The notes under the pieces: generated by a model
What the model was told of the DNA's origin: nothing
What the model saw: the letters and a program-made list of their open reading frames with translations, nothing else
Databases searched by the model: none
Made by a program: the position numbers and the translations under genes
Source: Planctomycetota bacterium
GTDB taxonomy: Bacteria; Planctomycetota; Phycisphaerae; Phycisphaerales; UBA1924
Length of the DNA stretch: 11,016 bases
Reading direction: 5' to 3'
Assembly: GCA_023434205.1 (NCBI GenBank)
Contig: JAEYTB010000016.1
Span: forward strand, 1-11,016
Shown here: piece after piece, positions 1 to 7,778 of the stretch
Layout: each line of letters begins with the position of its first letter
How positions within the stretch are numbered: position 1 is the stretch's first letter

Positions 1-302
<302 letters not shown>

Positions 303-306
<4 letters not shown>

Positions 307-521
307 GGCAGGTCGGTGTCGGGGTCCTCGGGTGTGCTGAGGCGCTCGTCGATCCGCCCCACGTTCTCCTCGATCCGCCGCAGCCGCTCGCCCACCTCGC
401 GCAACTTCTGCTCCAAAGCTGTCATCTGCTCGCTCAGCAGGTCCATCCGCCGCTCGGCGAACATCTGGGCCTCTTCCAGCCGCTCCACGCGATCGTTCAG
501 GCTGTTCGGTTCGCCCGCCAA
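303..521 (-). CDS. slyX: SlyX-like small coiled-coil protein
   Basis: A 72-residue, highly charged protein that is almost entirely one predicted coiled coil: hydrophobic residues recur in a heptad pattern from about residue 8 (LNDRVERLEEAQMFAERR) to about 60. Its size and the pattern R-x-x-x-LE-x(3)-F-x-E-x(5)-L resemble the SlyX family, whose biochemical role is unknown. The start is TTG at 521: AAAGGGAG lies 6 nt upstream, there is no ATG in the frame before the upstream stop, and the coil begins soon after. The C-terminus (STPEDPDTDLP) is acidic and probably disordered. It is convergent with gpmI (4-bp stop overlap) and divergent from the PagL-like gene. It could instead be an unrelated short coiled-coil protein; the coding call is firmer than the name. 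Confidence 0.65.
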
Positions 522-527
522 CGCCCA

Positions 528-535
528 CTCCCTTT
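528..535 (-). promoter_or_regulatory. Ribosome binding site that fixes the TTG start of the slyX-like gene
   Basis: On the minus strand the octamer AAAGGGAG lies 6 nt before TTG. It is a strong Shine-Dalgarno and is the main reason for accepting the non-ATG start. Confidence 0.6.
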
Positions 536-542
536 CTGCCGG

Positions 543-548
543 TATAGT
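543..548 (+). promoter_or_regulatory. -10-like hexamer for the PagL-like gene, leaderless or near-leaderless arrangement
   Basis: TATAGT is one mismatch from TATAAT and ends 9 nt before the ATG at 558. No Shine-Dalgarno and no good -35 box are visible in the 36-bp spacer between this gene and the divergent slyX-like gene. Transcription starting 7-9 nt after the hexamer would begin within about 2 nt of the start codon. This is a prediction from the sequence. Confidence 0.45.
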
Positions 549-557
549 CTACGCCCC

Positions 558-1235
558 ATGGCCTACCGCACCCTCTCGATCATGCTCCTCGCCGCGGGCG
601 CCGCGCCCGCGCTCGCTCACGACCTCCCCACGCTCTCCTACTCCCCCGCGGCGGTCACGCTGGACCAGCCCGAGCCCGCCGCGCAGCCCGAGCCAGCACC
701 AACCTCCACGCCGGCCGACACCAAACTCAACCCGGGCCCGCAGCGCCTCGAGTTCGGCGACACCGGCTCCCAGTGGATCGGCCTTGGCTTCGGCGCCGCG
801 AGCAACGGCGAAGACACGGACATGAACCTCTTCGGCCGCTACGAGTACTTCGTCGCCCGCAACATCGAGATCATCGGCGAACTGGGCGTCTGGAACTTCG
901 CCCAGGAGGGCAAGGACGCCACCGGCTTCAACACATCCTTCGTGATGCGTTACCACTGGTACAACAACGGCACGTGGACGGTCTACGTCGACGGCGGCAT
1001 CGGCCTGCTCTTCAGCACCGACCCCGTCAACCGCTCCGGCGCCGATGAGGGCTCCAGCTTCAACTTCACCCCGCGCTTCGGCGGCGGCTTCACCCGCGCC
1101 CTGGGCAATGAGGGCGCGCGCCTCGATGTCGGCCTCCGCTGGCACCACGTCAGCAACGCCCGCATCGGCGGCAACAACGATAACCCCGGCCGTGATGGCC
1201 TCATGCTCTACGCGGGCATCATCCTGCCCTTCTAG
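558..1235 (+). CDS. Exported outer-membrane beta-barrel protein, PagL / acyloxyacyl hydrolase (lipid A 3-O-deacylase) family
   Basis: The 225-residue product starts with a Sec signal peptide (hydrophobic LSIMLLAAGAAPALA, probable cleavage after Ala20). A Pro/Ala/Glu-rich linker follows (about 37-54), then a small beta-barrel of alternating aromatic and polar strands that ends in Phe225, the usual signal for BAM insertion. Near the C-terminus, RWHHVSNA (194-201) matches the PagL H-x-S-N-A motif, so His197 and Ser199 are the probable catalytic pair, followed by NPG (209-211). Known PagL enzymes remove the 3-O acyl chain of lipid A in the outer membrane. The catalytic Glu of Pseudomonas PagL has no clear match; Asp213 is the nearest acid. 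Activity is therefore inferred, and a non-catalytic barrel is possible. The family length is near 150-190 residues; the excess is the linker. Confidence 0.72.
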   Translation: MAYRTLSIMLLAAGAAPALAHDLPTLSYSPAAVTLDQPEPAAQPEPAPTSTPADTKLNPGPQRLEFGDTGSQWIGLGFGAASNGEDTDMNLFGRYEYFVARNIEIIGELGVWNFAQEGKDATGFNTSFVMRYHWYNNGTWTVYVDGGIGLLFSTDPVNRSGADEGSSFNFTPRFGGGFTRALGNEGARLDVGLRWHHVSNARIGGNNDNPGRDGLMLYAGIILPF

Positions 1236-1240
1236 TTTTT
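1214..1240 (+). terminator. Possible intrinsic terminator overlapping the end of the PagL-like gene
   Basis: GGGCA (1214-1218) and TGCCC (1225-1229) form a perfect 5-bp stem with a 6-nt loop, followed by TTCTAGTTTTT, a T-rich stretch that contains the stop codon. The stem is short, but it sits where termination is needed, because only 14 bp separate this gene from the convergent cyclase gene. Confidence 0.4.
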
Positions 1241-1249
1241 CGAGATTCC

Positions 1250-2212
1250 TCAGCCCGCCAGCCGCGTGCTCCGCGGCGGCAGCGACAGTTCCGCCGACAC
1301 GATCGAGTTCCGCCCGCTCCGCTTCGCCGCGTACAGGTTGCGGTCCGCCTCCTCCACCCACTGCTCCGGCGAGATCGGGCACGTGCCGCTGCACCCCGCG
1401 ATGCCGATCGACACCGTCACCTGCAGCCCCGCGATCCGCGCCCACCGCGCCTGCTCCACGCTGTCGCGCACCCGCTCGCACACGCTCACGGCGTCCTCGG
1501 TTCGCGTGTCGGGCATCAGCAGCGCAAACTCCTCGCCGCCGTAGCGGCAGGCCAGGTCGCTCTGCCGGCACTCGCGCTGCAGGATCTTGGCGACCGTCTG
1601 CAGAACCATGTCGCCCACCGGGTGCCCGTGCGAGTCGTTCACGCTCTTGAAGTGGTCCAGGTCCAGCAGGGCCACCGAGATCGGGTGCCCGTGCCGCGTG
1701 CACCGCGCGTGCTCCTCCGCCCAGCGCCGGTCAAAGAACGTGCGGTTCCACAGCCCCGTCAGCCCGTCGATCTGCGCCCGCTGCGCCAGCATCTGCACAA
1801 GCTGCTGCATCCGCAGCGCCGAGCGCACCCGCACCCGCAGCTCCGTCATCTCGAACGGCTTGGTCACAAAGTCGATCGCGCCCAGGTCGAACGTCGCCAC
1901 CTTGTCCGCCGGGTTCTGCTGCCCCGACAGCACGATCACCGGGATCTGCTGCGTCTTGCTGCACTCCTTCAGCCGCTTGAGCACGTTCACCCCGTCCATC
2001 GAGGGCATGTCCAGGTCCAGGATGATCAGCGACGGCACGTACTGCTGCGCCGCCAGCAGCCCCTCCAGCCCGTCGTACGCGCTGATGAACTCCAGCTCCT
2101 CGTTCTTGAGGTTCAGCCGCAGCAGCCGGTGGACATCCACGCTGTCATCCACGATGAGCACCGTGGGGCGGGAGTCGTCCATCGGCCGCGTGATGGCGGG
2201 GATCGTGCTCAT
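1250..2212 (-). CDS. Response regulator-diguanylate cyclase (REC-GGDEF, PleD/WspR-like)
   Basis: A 320-residue cytoplasmic two-domain signalling protein predicted to make cyclic-di-GMP from two GTP when its receiver domain is phosphorylated. REC domain (about 16-130): acidic pair Asp22-Asp23, phospho-acceptor Asp66 in LDLDMP, switch Ser96 in VIVLSG, and Lys118 in TKPF. A short helix (about 131-147) links it to the GGDEF domain, which begins at DGLTGLWNR (149-157). The active-site motif is RYGGEEF (223-229), a functional variant. RQSD (216-219), five residues before GGEEF, is the RxxD inhibitory I-site, so product inhibition is expected. The start is ATG at 2212, whose ATGA overlaps the stop of the HPt gene and implies translational coupling. 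A longer reading upstream in the same frame would only be antisense-like low-complexity Arg/Gly sequence and is rejected. The partner histidine kinase is not in the window. Confidence 0.93.
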   Translation of the reverse strand: MSTIPAITRPMDDSRPTVLIVDDSVDVHRLLRLNLKNEELEFISAYDGLEGLLAAQQYVPSLIILDLDMPSMDGVNVLKRLKECSKTQQIPVIVLSGQQNPADKVATFDLGAIDFVTKPFEMTELRVRVRSALRMQQLVQMLAQRAQIDGLTGLWNRTFFDRRWAEEHARCTRHGHPISVALLDLDHFKSVNDSHGHPVGDMVLQTVAKILQRECRQSDLACRYGGEEFALLMPDTRTEDAVSVCERVRDSVEQARWARIAGLQVTVSIGIAGCSGTCPISPEQWVEEADRNLYAAKRSGRNSIVSAELSLPPRSTRLAG

Positions 2213-2547
2213 GCCCGCGGGCTCCCCGCGTTCGGCGACATCGCCCGCCGGCACAACGCCACCAGCTCGTCCACGTCCGCCGCGACCCGCTCCAGCGGCG
2301 CATCCGCGGCCAGGCCGCTCTCCACGCTCGCCGCGGCATTGCCGATCGTCGGGTACCCGTACCCGGCGCACGAACCTTTGAGCTGGTGCGCCAGCCGTTT
2401 GAGCGTGCTCAGCTCGCGAGATTCCCACGCTCTGGACACGCTCTCCACGCGCTGCGGCAGCTCACGCAGGAAGTGTTCGAGCAGCTCCGCCATGTCCGGG
2501 TCGTGCGCGAGCTGGCTCTCAAGGCGGTGTGAAGGTGTGTGGTGCAA
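2209..2547 (-). CDS. HPt histidine phosphotransfer protein
   Basis: A stand-alone HPt protein of 112 residues, a helical bundle that passes phosphate between receiver domains in a phosphorelay. The motif RLAHQLKGSCAGYGYP (51-66) carries phospho-accepting His54 and the usual following H-x-L-K-G-S. The N-terminal helix DPDMAELLEHFLRELPQRV (16-34) is typical of the family. I chose TTG at 2547 because GGGAGG lies 5 nt before it and conserved sequence begins soon after. An upstream GTG-ATG pair (2622/2619) would add 24-25 residues that look non-homologous. The 3' end overlaps the cyclase start by ATGA, so the obvious acceptor of its phosphate is the receiver domain of that cyclase. Its donor, probably a hybrid kinase, must be encoded elsewhere. 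Confidence 0.88.
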   Translation of the reverse strand: MHHTPSHRLESQLAHDPDMAELLEHFLRELPQRVESVSRAWESRELSTLKRLAHQLKGSCAGYGYPTIGNAAASVESGLAADAPLERVAADVDELVALCRRAMSPNAGSPRA

Positions 2548-2552
2548 GGGCG

Positions 2553-2558
2553 CCTCCC
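2553..2558 (-). promoter_or_regulatory. Ribosome binding site that fixes the TTG start of the HPt gene
   Basis: Minus-strand GGGAGG with 5 nt spacing to TTG at 2547. It lies in the 97-bp gap between the hydantoinase stop and HPt. Apart from this site I see no convincing promoter boxes or terminator in that gap. Confidence 0.6.
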
Positions 2559-2644
2559 AACAGAAGGAATCGGCCCGTACGCCGGTCCTGATAAGCGCCG
2601 CGCCGCGTTTTCTCGGCATCACGCGCCCGGCAGACCGCGAACGC

Positions 2645-5600
2645 TCAGCGGTGTGCTCCGGTTATCGGTCCGTACCCACCCCCGCCCGGGGTTTCCAGAA
2701 TCAGGCGGAAACCCGCGGGCAGGTCGGCCGCCGCGGCACTCGAAAGAACCCGGCGCGAGCCGTCGGGAGAAACCACGGTCTGCACGCCGGCCTCCCCCGG
2801 GGCGCCCCCGCTCAGCCCATACGGCCCGGTGCGCCGGTGCTCCGTCAGCAGCGAGAGCGCGACCGGTTCCAGGAAGGTCAGCTCGCGGACGACGCCATCG
2901 CCGCCCCGGAACGCACCCGCCCCGCCCGATCCGCGCCGAACCGCAAAGCGTTCAAGCCGGACCGGGTAGCGGTGCTCAAGGACCTCGGGGTCGGTGATCC
3001 GCGTGTTGGTCATGTGGGTGTGTACCGCGGGCTCGCCATGCCAGGACGGCCCCGCGCCCGCGCCCCCGCACACCGTCTCGTAGTACCCGAAACGGTCGTT
3101 GCCGAACACCACGTTGTTCATGGTGCCCTGGCTGCACGCGCACAGGCCCAGGGCTTTGAGCAGCGTGTCCACCACCCGCTGGCTGGTCTCGACGTTGCCC
3201 CCCGACACTGCCGGGCACGCGGCCGGGTCCGCCCCGAACCGCGGGTTGAGCATCGTTCCCTCCGGCACGACCAGCTCGACCGCCCGGAGAAGCCCCTCGT
3301 TGAGCGGCAGCGGCTCATCCACCAGCAGCCGCAGCACGTACATGACCGCGCTGCGAATCACGCCCAGCGGCGCGTTCAGATTGAACGCGTGCGTGGGTGA
3401 CGATCCTGTAAAGTCGATGCGCGTGCGCCCGCGCTCACGCGTGATGCCCACCGCGATCACCGAGCCGTCATCAAGCTCCTCGCGGGCGTGGAGCAGGGTC
3501 GGCAGACGCCCGAGCGCCGCCCGCACCCGCGATTCGCTGTGCGTGCGAAGCTCATCCATGGCGGCGCTCAAGGCCGGCCCATACTCGGCGCACAGCGCGA
3601 GCACCCCCGAAAAGCCCCGCTGGTTCGCCGCGAGCTGCGCCTGGACGTCCGCAAGGTTCTCCTCGACGCTGCGGGTCGGGAAAGGCCCCGCAAGCAAGAG
3701 CTGACGCAGGTCCTCCAGCCGCGGCCCGCCCGCGAGGACCAGGTGCATCGGCGGGATCACCACGCCCTCGTCGGCCAGCGTCCGCGCTCCCGGCGGCATC
3801 GACCCCGGCCGCGAGCCGCCGATCTCGGCGTGGTGGGCGCGCGAGGCCACAAACGCGACGAGCCGCCCCTCATGGAACACCGGCGTGATCACCGTGACAT
3901 CCGGCAGGTGTGAGCCGCCGAACGCGGGGTGGTTCGTCACCACCACATCGCCGGGCCCCAGCGCGACCGCCGCCTTCACCATCCGCACGCACAGGCCCAG
4001 CGCGCCCAGGTGGACAGGGATGTGCGGCGCATTGACGACCAGCTCCCCGTCCGGGTCCAGCACGGCGCAGGAGAAGTCAAGCCGGTCCTTCACGTTGGTC
4101 GACAGCGCCGTCCGCCGCAGCGTCTCACCCATATCGGTCGCGATGCCCGTCAGCCGCGCGGTGATCAGCTCGCGGCCCGCAACCGCCGGCGCCGCCCGCG
4201 CGGAATCCGCAACGCGCCGCAGAACGAGCGCCCCAGCGCGATCAACCCCGCACGTCCAGCCTGTGTCCACGACCGTGGTCGCGTGCGCCTCGGCGATGAT
4301 CGCCGGCCCGTCAATCACCGCGCCCTCCGCCAACGCATCGCGGTGGTACACCGCCATCCCGCGCCCCGGCGCCTCGCCGGCGCCCGCGCCTGACGCAGTC
4401 CGTTGGTCGATCGGTGCACCCACCCGCCACGCCGCGATCACACGGACCGACTCAACCTCCAGCGGCCGCGGCGCAGGCGGGTAGCCGTAGAGCTGCGTGA
4501 ACAGCCGCGCAAACTCCGCCCGAACGAAGGTCGGCACATCGGCAACCCCAGGACCCACATCCACCGCGATGGCCGCCTCCTGCCCCCGGAGCCGAAGGCT
4601 GACAATGCGCCGCGGCGTCTGCACCTCTCTGGGCGGCGCGCCCTCGGCAACGAGCGCCGCCCGGGCCTCGTTCGCCGCCTCCTCCAGCACGCCTCCAAGG
4701 TCCGTCGCGTCCAGCTCCGCCAAGATCTGGCGCGTCGCAAACCGCTCCACGCCCGCCAGCGACAAGCCCTTGGCCGACAAAAGACCCACTTCCCGCGGCA
4801 CCATCACCGTCGATATCCCCAGCAGCTCCGCGACGCCGCACGCGTGCTGCCCCCCCGCCCCGCCGAACGCGACCAGCGCATACCCCGAAGGGTCGTACCC
4901 GCGCTGCACGGAGATGGTGCGGATCGCCTGCGCCATCTGCTCGTTGGCGATGGCGATGAGCGACGCGAGCATGACATCGAGCGTGAGCCCAGGCCGCCCC
5001 GCCGCCGCGAGCGCGAGCAGCGCCCCCGCCGCGTGCCCTGCCGCCGCCGCGTCCAGCGGCACCTGGAACAGGTCCTCCGCGACGCGACCGAGCAGCAGGT
5101 TGACATCGGTGATGGTGAGCGGCCCGCCCGCGCCATAGCACGCGGGCCCGGGTTGCGCCCCCGCGCTGTGCGGCCCCACGCGCAGCATCCCTGTCACCTC
5201 ATCCACCCAGCACACCGACCCGCCTCCAGACGCGACGCTCTCCACTCCCACCGCCGGGGCCATGATGTGCGCCGGGCCCACGCGGTGCTCATACACATAC
5301 TCCAACTCCCCGTCGATCCGCGCGACGTCCGTGCTCGTCCCACCCATGTCGAACGTCAGCACACGCTCAAACCCCGACGCCCGCGCCGCTCCCAGCGCGC
5401 CCACCACGCCCCCCGCAGGGCCGCTCAGCAGGCTGTCCTTGGGGCGAAAGCTCGCCGCGGGCATCAGCCCGCCCGCGCTGGTCATCACCTGCAGGCCCGA
5501 GCCTTCCGCGCTGCCCAGCCCCATCGACGCGCTGACTTCGCCCAGGTAGCCCTCGATGACAGGCGCGAGCGCGGCGTTCGCGAGCGTGGTCTGCGCCCGC

Positions 5601-6415
5601 GCCAGGTACCGGATCTCGCCGGCCAGTTCCGTAGAGAGCGACACGTGCGCAAAGCCGGCCCCGCGGAGCACCGCCGCCACCGCCCGTTCATGCTCCGGGT
5701 TCCGCCACGCGTGCATGAGGGCCACTCCCGCGGACCGCACGCCGCGGGCCACGAGCGTCGCAGCCGCCTCGCGCACGCCTTCCAGATCGAGCGACCGCAC
5801 CTCACGCCCCCGCGCATCCAGCCTGCCGCGAACCTCGACGACCTCGCAATCCAGCCGCGCCGGCCTGCGGGCGTTGAGCGCAAAGAGGTCGGGCCGCTGC
5901 TGCGTCCCGATCTCGAGCAGGTCGCCGAACCCTTCCGTCAGGAACATCGCCGCGGGCCCGGCGCGCCGTTCGAGCAGGGCATTCGTCCCGCGGGTCGTGG
6001 CAAACCGCACGCGCAACGGCGGGAACGCCCGCCCCCGCGCCGTGCCGGTGATCAGCCGCGCCCCCAGCACCGGCGCCGGCTCCCCGGTGCTCAGCGAGAT
6101 GAAGTCGCCCGCGCGCGCGCCCGGCGCCCCCTCAAGCTCGAGCGATACACCGTCTTCTGTCTGTGTGGACGCGACCACCCGCACATCACCCCCACCCCGC
6201 AGCGATGCAACGAACCCCGCGAAGAAGTCCCCGCCCGCTGCAACGCTCAGCGCGACCACCAGCCCGCGGTCCCACACCCGCACCACGCGCCCGCGAAGGT
6301 GCCCGCTGCTGAGCACCTTCGCCGTGCGCCGCGCCCCCGACGGGTCAACGCCGAAGCAGTCGGTGAACGTGCCCCCCGTGTCGATGCACAGCAGCCAGGG
6401 GTTGATGTCAGCCAT
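2645..6415 (-). CDS. Fused hydantoinase/5-oxoprolinase, HyuA and HyuB parts in one chain
   Basis: A 1256-residue cytoplasmic enzyme predicted to open a cyclic amide ring using ATP, either 5-oxoproline to glutamate or a hydantoin to its N-carbamoyl amino acid; the sequence alone does not decide. The HyuA half (about 1-735) has the ATP-binding IDTGGTFTD (11-19), TTRGTNALLER (140-150), SGPAGGVVGA (331-340), DMGGTSTD (356-363) and GGAGGQHACG (518-527). The HyuB half (about 746-1250) has TDMGETLRRTALSTNVKDR (760-778), NHPAFGGSHLPDV (828-840), HHAEIGGSRPGSMPPGA (861-877) and the terminal Gly-rich GGGGYG. The length matches single-chain oxoprolinases of about 1250-1290 residues. Residues about 37-135 form an insert between KVLSS and FATTRGTN. 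The ATG at 6415 overlaps the end of the upstream symporter by 8 bp, which explains the lack of a strong Shine-Dalgarno and suggests coupling to substrate uptake. Confidence 0.92.
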   Translation of the reverse strand: MADINPWLLCIDTGGTFTDCFGVDPSGARRTAKVLSSGHLRGRVVRVWDRGLVVALSVAAGGDFFAGFVASLRGGGDVRVVASTQTEDGVSLELEGAPGARAGDFISLSTGEPAPVLGARLITGTARGRAFPPLRVRFATTRGTNALLERRAGPAAMFLTEGFGDLLEIGTQQRPDLFALNARRPARLDCEVVEVRGRLDARGREVRSLDLEGVREAAATLVARGVRSAGVALMHAWRNPEHERAVAAVLRGAGFAHVSLSTELAGEIRYLARAQTTLANAALAPVIEGYLGEVSASMGLGSAEGSGLQVMTSAGGLMPAASFRPKDSLLSGPAGGVVGALGAARASGFERVLTFDMGGTSTDVARIDGELEYVYEHRVGPAHIMAPAVGVESVASGGGSVCWVDEVTGMLRVGPHSAGAQPGPACYGAGGPLTITDVNLLLGRVAEDLFQVPLDAAAAGHAAGALLALAAAGRPGLTLDVMLASLIAIANEQMAQAIRTISVQRGYDPSGYALVAFGGAGGQHACGVAELLGISTVMVPREVGLLSAKGLSLAGVERFATRQILAELDATDLGGVLEEAANEARAALVAEGAPPREVQTPRRIVSLRLRGQEAAIAVDVGPGVADVPTFVRAEFARLFTQLYGYPPAPRPLEVESVRVIAAWRVGAPIDQRTASGAGAGEAPGRGMAVYHRDALAEGAVIDGPAIIAEAHATTVVDTGWTCGVDRAGALVLRRVADSARAAPAVAGRELITARLTGIATDMGETLRRTALSTNVKDRLDFSCAVLDPDGELVVNAPHIPVHLGALGLCVRMVKAAVALGPGDVVVTNHPAFGGSHLPDVTVITPVFHEGRLVAFVASRAHHAEIGGSRPGSMPPGARTLADEGVVIPPMHLVLAGGPRLEDLRQLLLAGPFPTRSVEENLADVQAQLAANQRGFSGVLALCAEYGPALSAAMDELRTHSESRVRAALGRLPTLLHAREELDDGSVIAVGITRERGRTRIDFTGSSPTHAFNLNAPLGVIRSAVMYVLRLLVDEPLPLNEGLLRAVELVVPEGTMLNPRFGADPAACPAVSGGNVETSQRVVDTLLKALGLCACSQGTMNNVVFGNDRFGYYETVCGGAGAGPSWHGEPAVHTHMTNTRITDPEVLEHRYPVRLERFAVRRGSGGAGAFRGGDGVVRELTFLEPVALSLLTEHRRTGPYGLSGGAPGEAGVQTVVSPDGSRRVLSSAAAADLPAGFRLILETPGGGGYGPITGAHR

Positions 6416-7769
6416 GGTCCGCCAGCGCCCTGCCCTTGGTCTCTTCGCCGACACCGATCAGCACCAGCAGCACGCCCACCGCCGGGAACACCGCCACCCA
6501 CGCCACGCACTTGAGCAGGAACGCCAGGCTGTCCTCGGGCGTGTCGAACGGCTGCCGCGCCAGCGCACCGATCAAAAACGGCCCTCCCGCGGCGATGAAC
6601 CGCCCCGTGTTGTAACAGAACCCCGCCCCAGTGCTCCGCAGCCGAGTCGGGAACAGCTCCGGCAGGTAGAACGTGAACGCCCCGAACACGCCGAACACCC
6701 CCATCCCCACCGGCAGCATCATCCACATCCGCGCCGTTGGGCTCCAGTCCCCGCCAAAGCCCAGCGCAATCGCCCCCGCCGAGAACGCGAAGTACAGCGC
6801 GAACATCCACCGCCGCCCCAGCGTCACCGCGATCGGCAGCGTGAGAATCGTCCCGATCAGCCCGCCCAGGCTGTACGCCGCCGTGCCGATGAACACCATC
6901 GTGCTCTTCTCCTCCGGCGTCGCCCCCAGCCGGTTGCCGATGAGCGGAATGAACGCGAAGCACGACCACCACCCCAGCAGCGCGATGACCGCCATCGCCA
7001 GCCCACCGATCGTCCGCCGCTTCATCGCCGGGCTGAACAGCTCGCGCACCCGCCCCGCCGCGGCGTCCGGCTTCCACATCTCCGGCTCTTTCACCTTCAT
7101 GCGGATCAGCAGCGCCACAAACGCCGGCACCAGCCCCGTCAGGAACACCGCCCGCCACCCCCAGCTCGGGTTCCCGAACCCCACCTTCGCAAAGTCGATC
7201 TGGTGCAGGAACAAATCCGACACAAACGTCGCAAGCAGAATCCCGAACGGCGACGCCGTGTACAGCATCATCCCCGCCCACACCCGCTTCTTCTCCGGCA
7301 CCGTCTCCGCCACCAGCGAAGCCCCCGCCGCCCACTCCCCGCCGATCCCCAGGCTTGCGATGATCCGGAAGAACACCAGCATCCAGATGTTGGTCGCGAA
7401 CGCGCACCCCGCCGTCGCCAGCGAGTACAGCAGCATGGTCAGCAGCAGCGCCCGCGTCCGCCCGATGCGGTCGCTCAGCTTCCCAAAAAGAATCCCGCCC
7501 ACGCCCCAGCCGATCAGCAGGATGCTCGTGAGCGCCCCCGTCCAGAAGCTCACCTGCCCCTGGTAACCCGGCATGTCGCGGGTGATGCCCAGGAGGTCGG
7601 GAACGCACGCGGGTGCCACGTAGTTGAACAGCAGCCCGTCAAAGACATCAAACCCCCAGCCCAGCCACGCTGCGATCAGCACGAGCCACTGGTACCGCGT
7701 CAGGCCCCACAGCCAGGCCGGCTGAAGTGGCGCGATCGGGACAGGGGCAGGCTCCAACTGCGTCTGCAT
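6408..7769 (-). CDS. MFS metabolite/H+ symporter (AAHS / sialic-acid-transporter-like)
   Basis: A 453-residue inner-membrane transporter with about 12 hydrophobic segments. TM1 carries GWGFDVFDGLLFNYVAP (37-53), with the Asp41/Asp44 pair typical of aromatic-acid and sialic-acid type symporters. Motif A is GKLSDRIGRTRAL (96-108), SLGIGGEWAAGASLVAE (139-155) is the family signature near TM4-5, and PELFPTRLRSTGAGFCYN (370-387) is the late conserved loop. Substrates in this family are usually organic acids taken up with protons. The gene overlaps the fused hydantoinase by 8 bp, so a cyclic amide or a related acid is the likely cargo; that is inference from context. The start is ATG at 7769, which has no Shine-Dalgarno but a -10-like hexamer 9 nt upstream. 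Confidence 0.9.
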   Translation of the reverse strand: MQTQLEPAPVPIAPLQPAWLWGLTRYQWLVLIAAWLGWGFDVFDGLLFNYVAPACVPDLLGITRDMPGYQGQVSFWTGALTSILLIGWGVGGILFGKLSDRIGRTRALLLTMLLYSLATAGCAFATNIWMLVFFRIIASLGIGGEWAAGASLVAETVPEKKRVWAGMMLYTASPFGILLATFVSDLFLHQIDFAKVGFGNPSWGWRAVFLTGLVPAFVALLIRMKVKEPEMWKPDAAAGRVRELFSPAMKRRTIGGLAMAVIALLGWWSCFAFIPLIGNRLGATPEEKSTMVFIGTAAYSLGGLIGTILTLPIAVTLGRRWMFALYFAFSAGAIALGFGGDWSPTARMWMMLPVGMGVFGVFGAFTFYLPELFPTRLRSTGAGFCYNTGRFIAAGGPFLIGALARQPFDTPEDSLAFLLKCVAWVAVFPAVGVLLVLIGVGEETKGRALADHG

Positions 7770-7778
7770 AGGGGCGGC

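Noticed and set aside
549..1703. Minus-strand open frame opposite the PagL-like gene and running into the cyclase
   Set aside because: Ala/Gly/Val/Glu-rich shadow sequence. The plus strand has a signal peptide and barrel, and 1250-1703 is the conserved GGDEF domain in another frame.
2213..2428. N-terminal extension of the cyclase by 72 residues
   Set aside because: The extra sequence is Arg/Gly/Ala low complexity, overlaps the HPt gene in another frame, and the ATGA-coupled start gives a normal REC N-terminus.
6416..6454. Thirteen-residue upstream extension of the hydantoinase
   Set aside because: It reads through the 3' end of the symporter gene; ATG at 6415 places IDTGGTFTD at the usual distance from the N-terminus.
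4403..6514. Plus-strand open frame of about 700 codons opposite the hydantoinase
   Set aside because: Arg/His/Pro-rich composition with no recognisable motif, while the opposite strand carries a fully conserved HyuA-HyuB enzyme.
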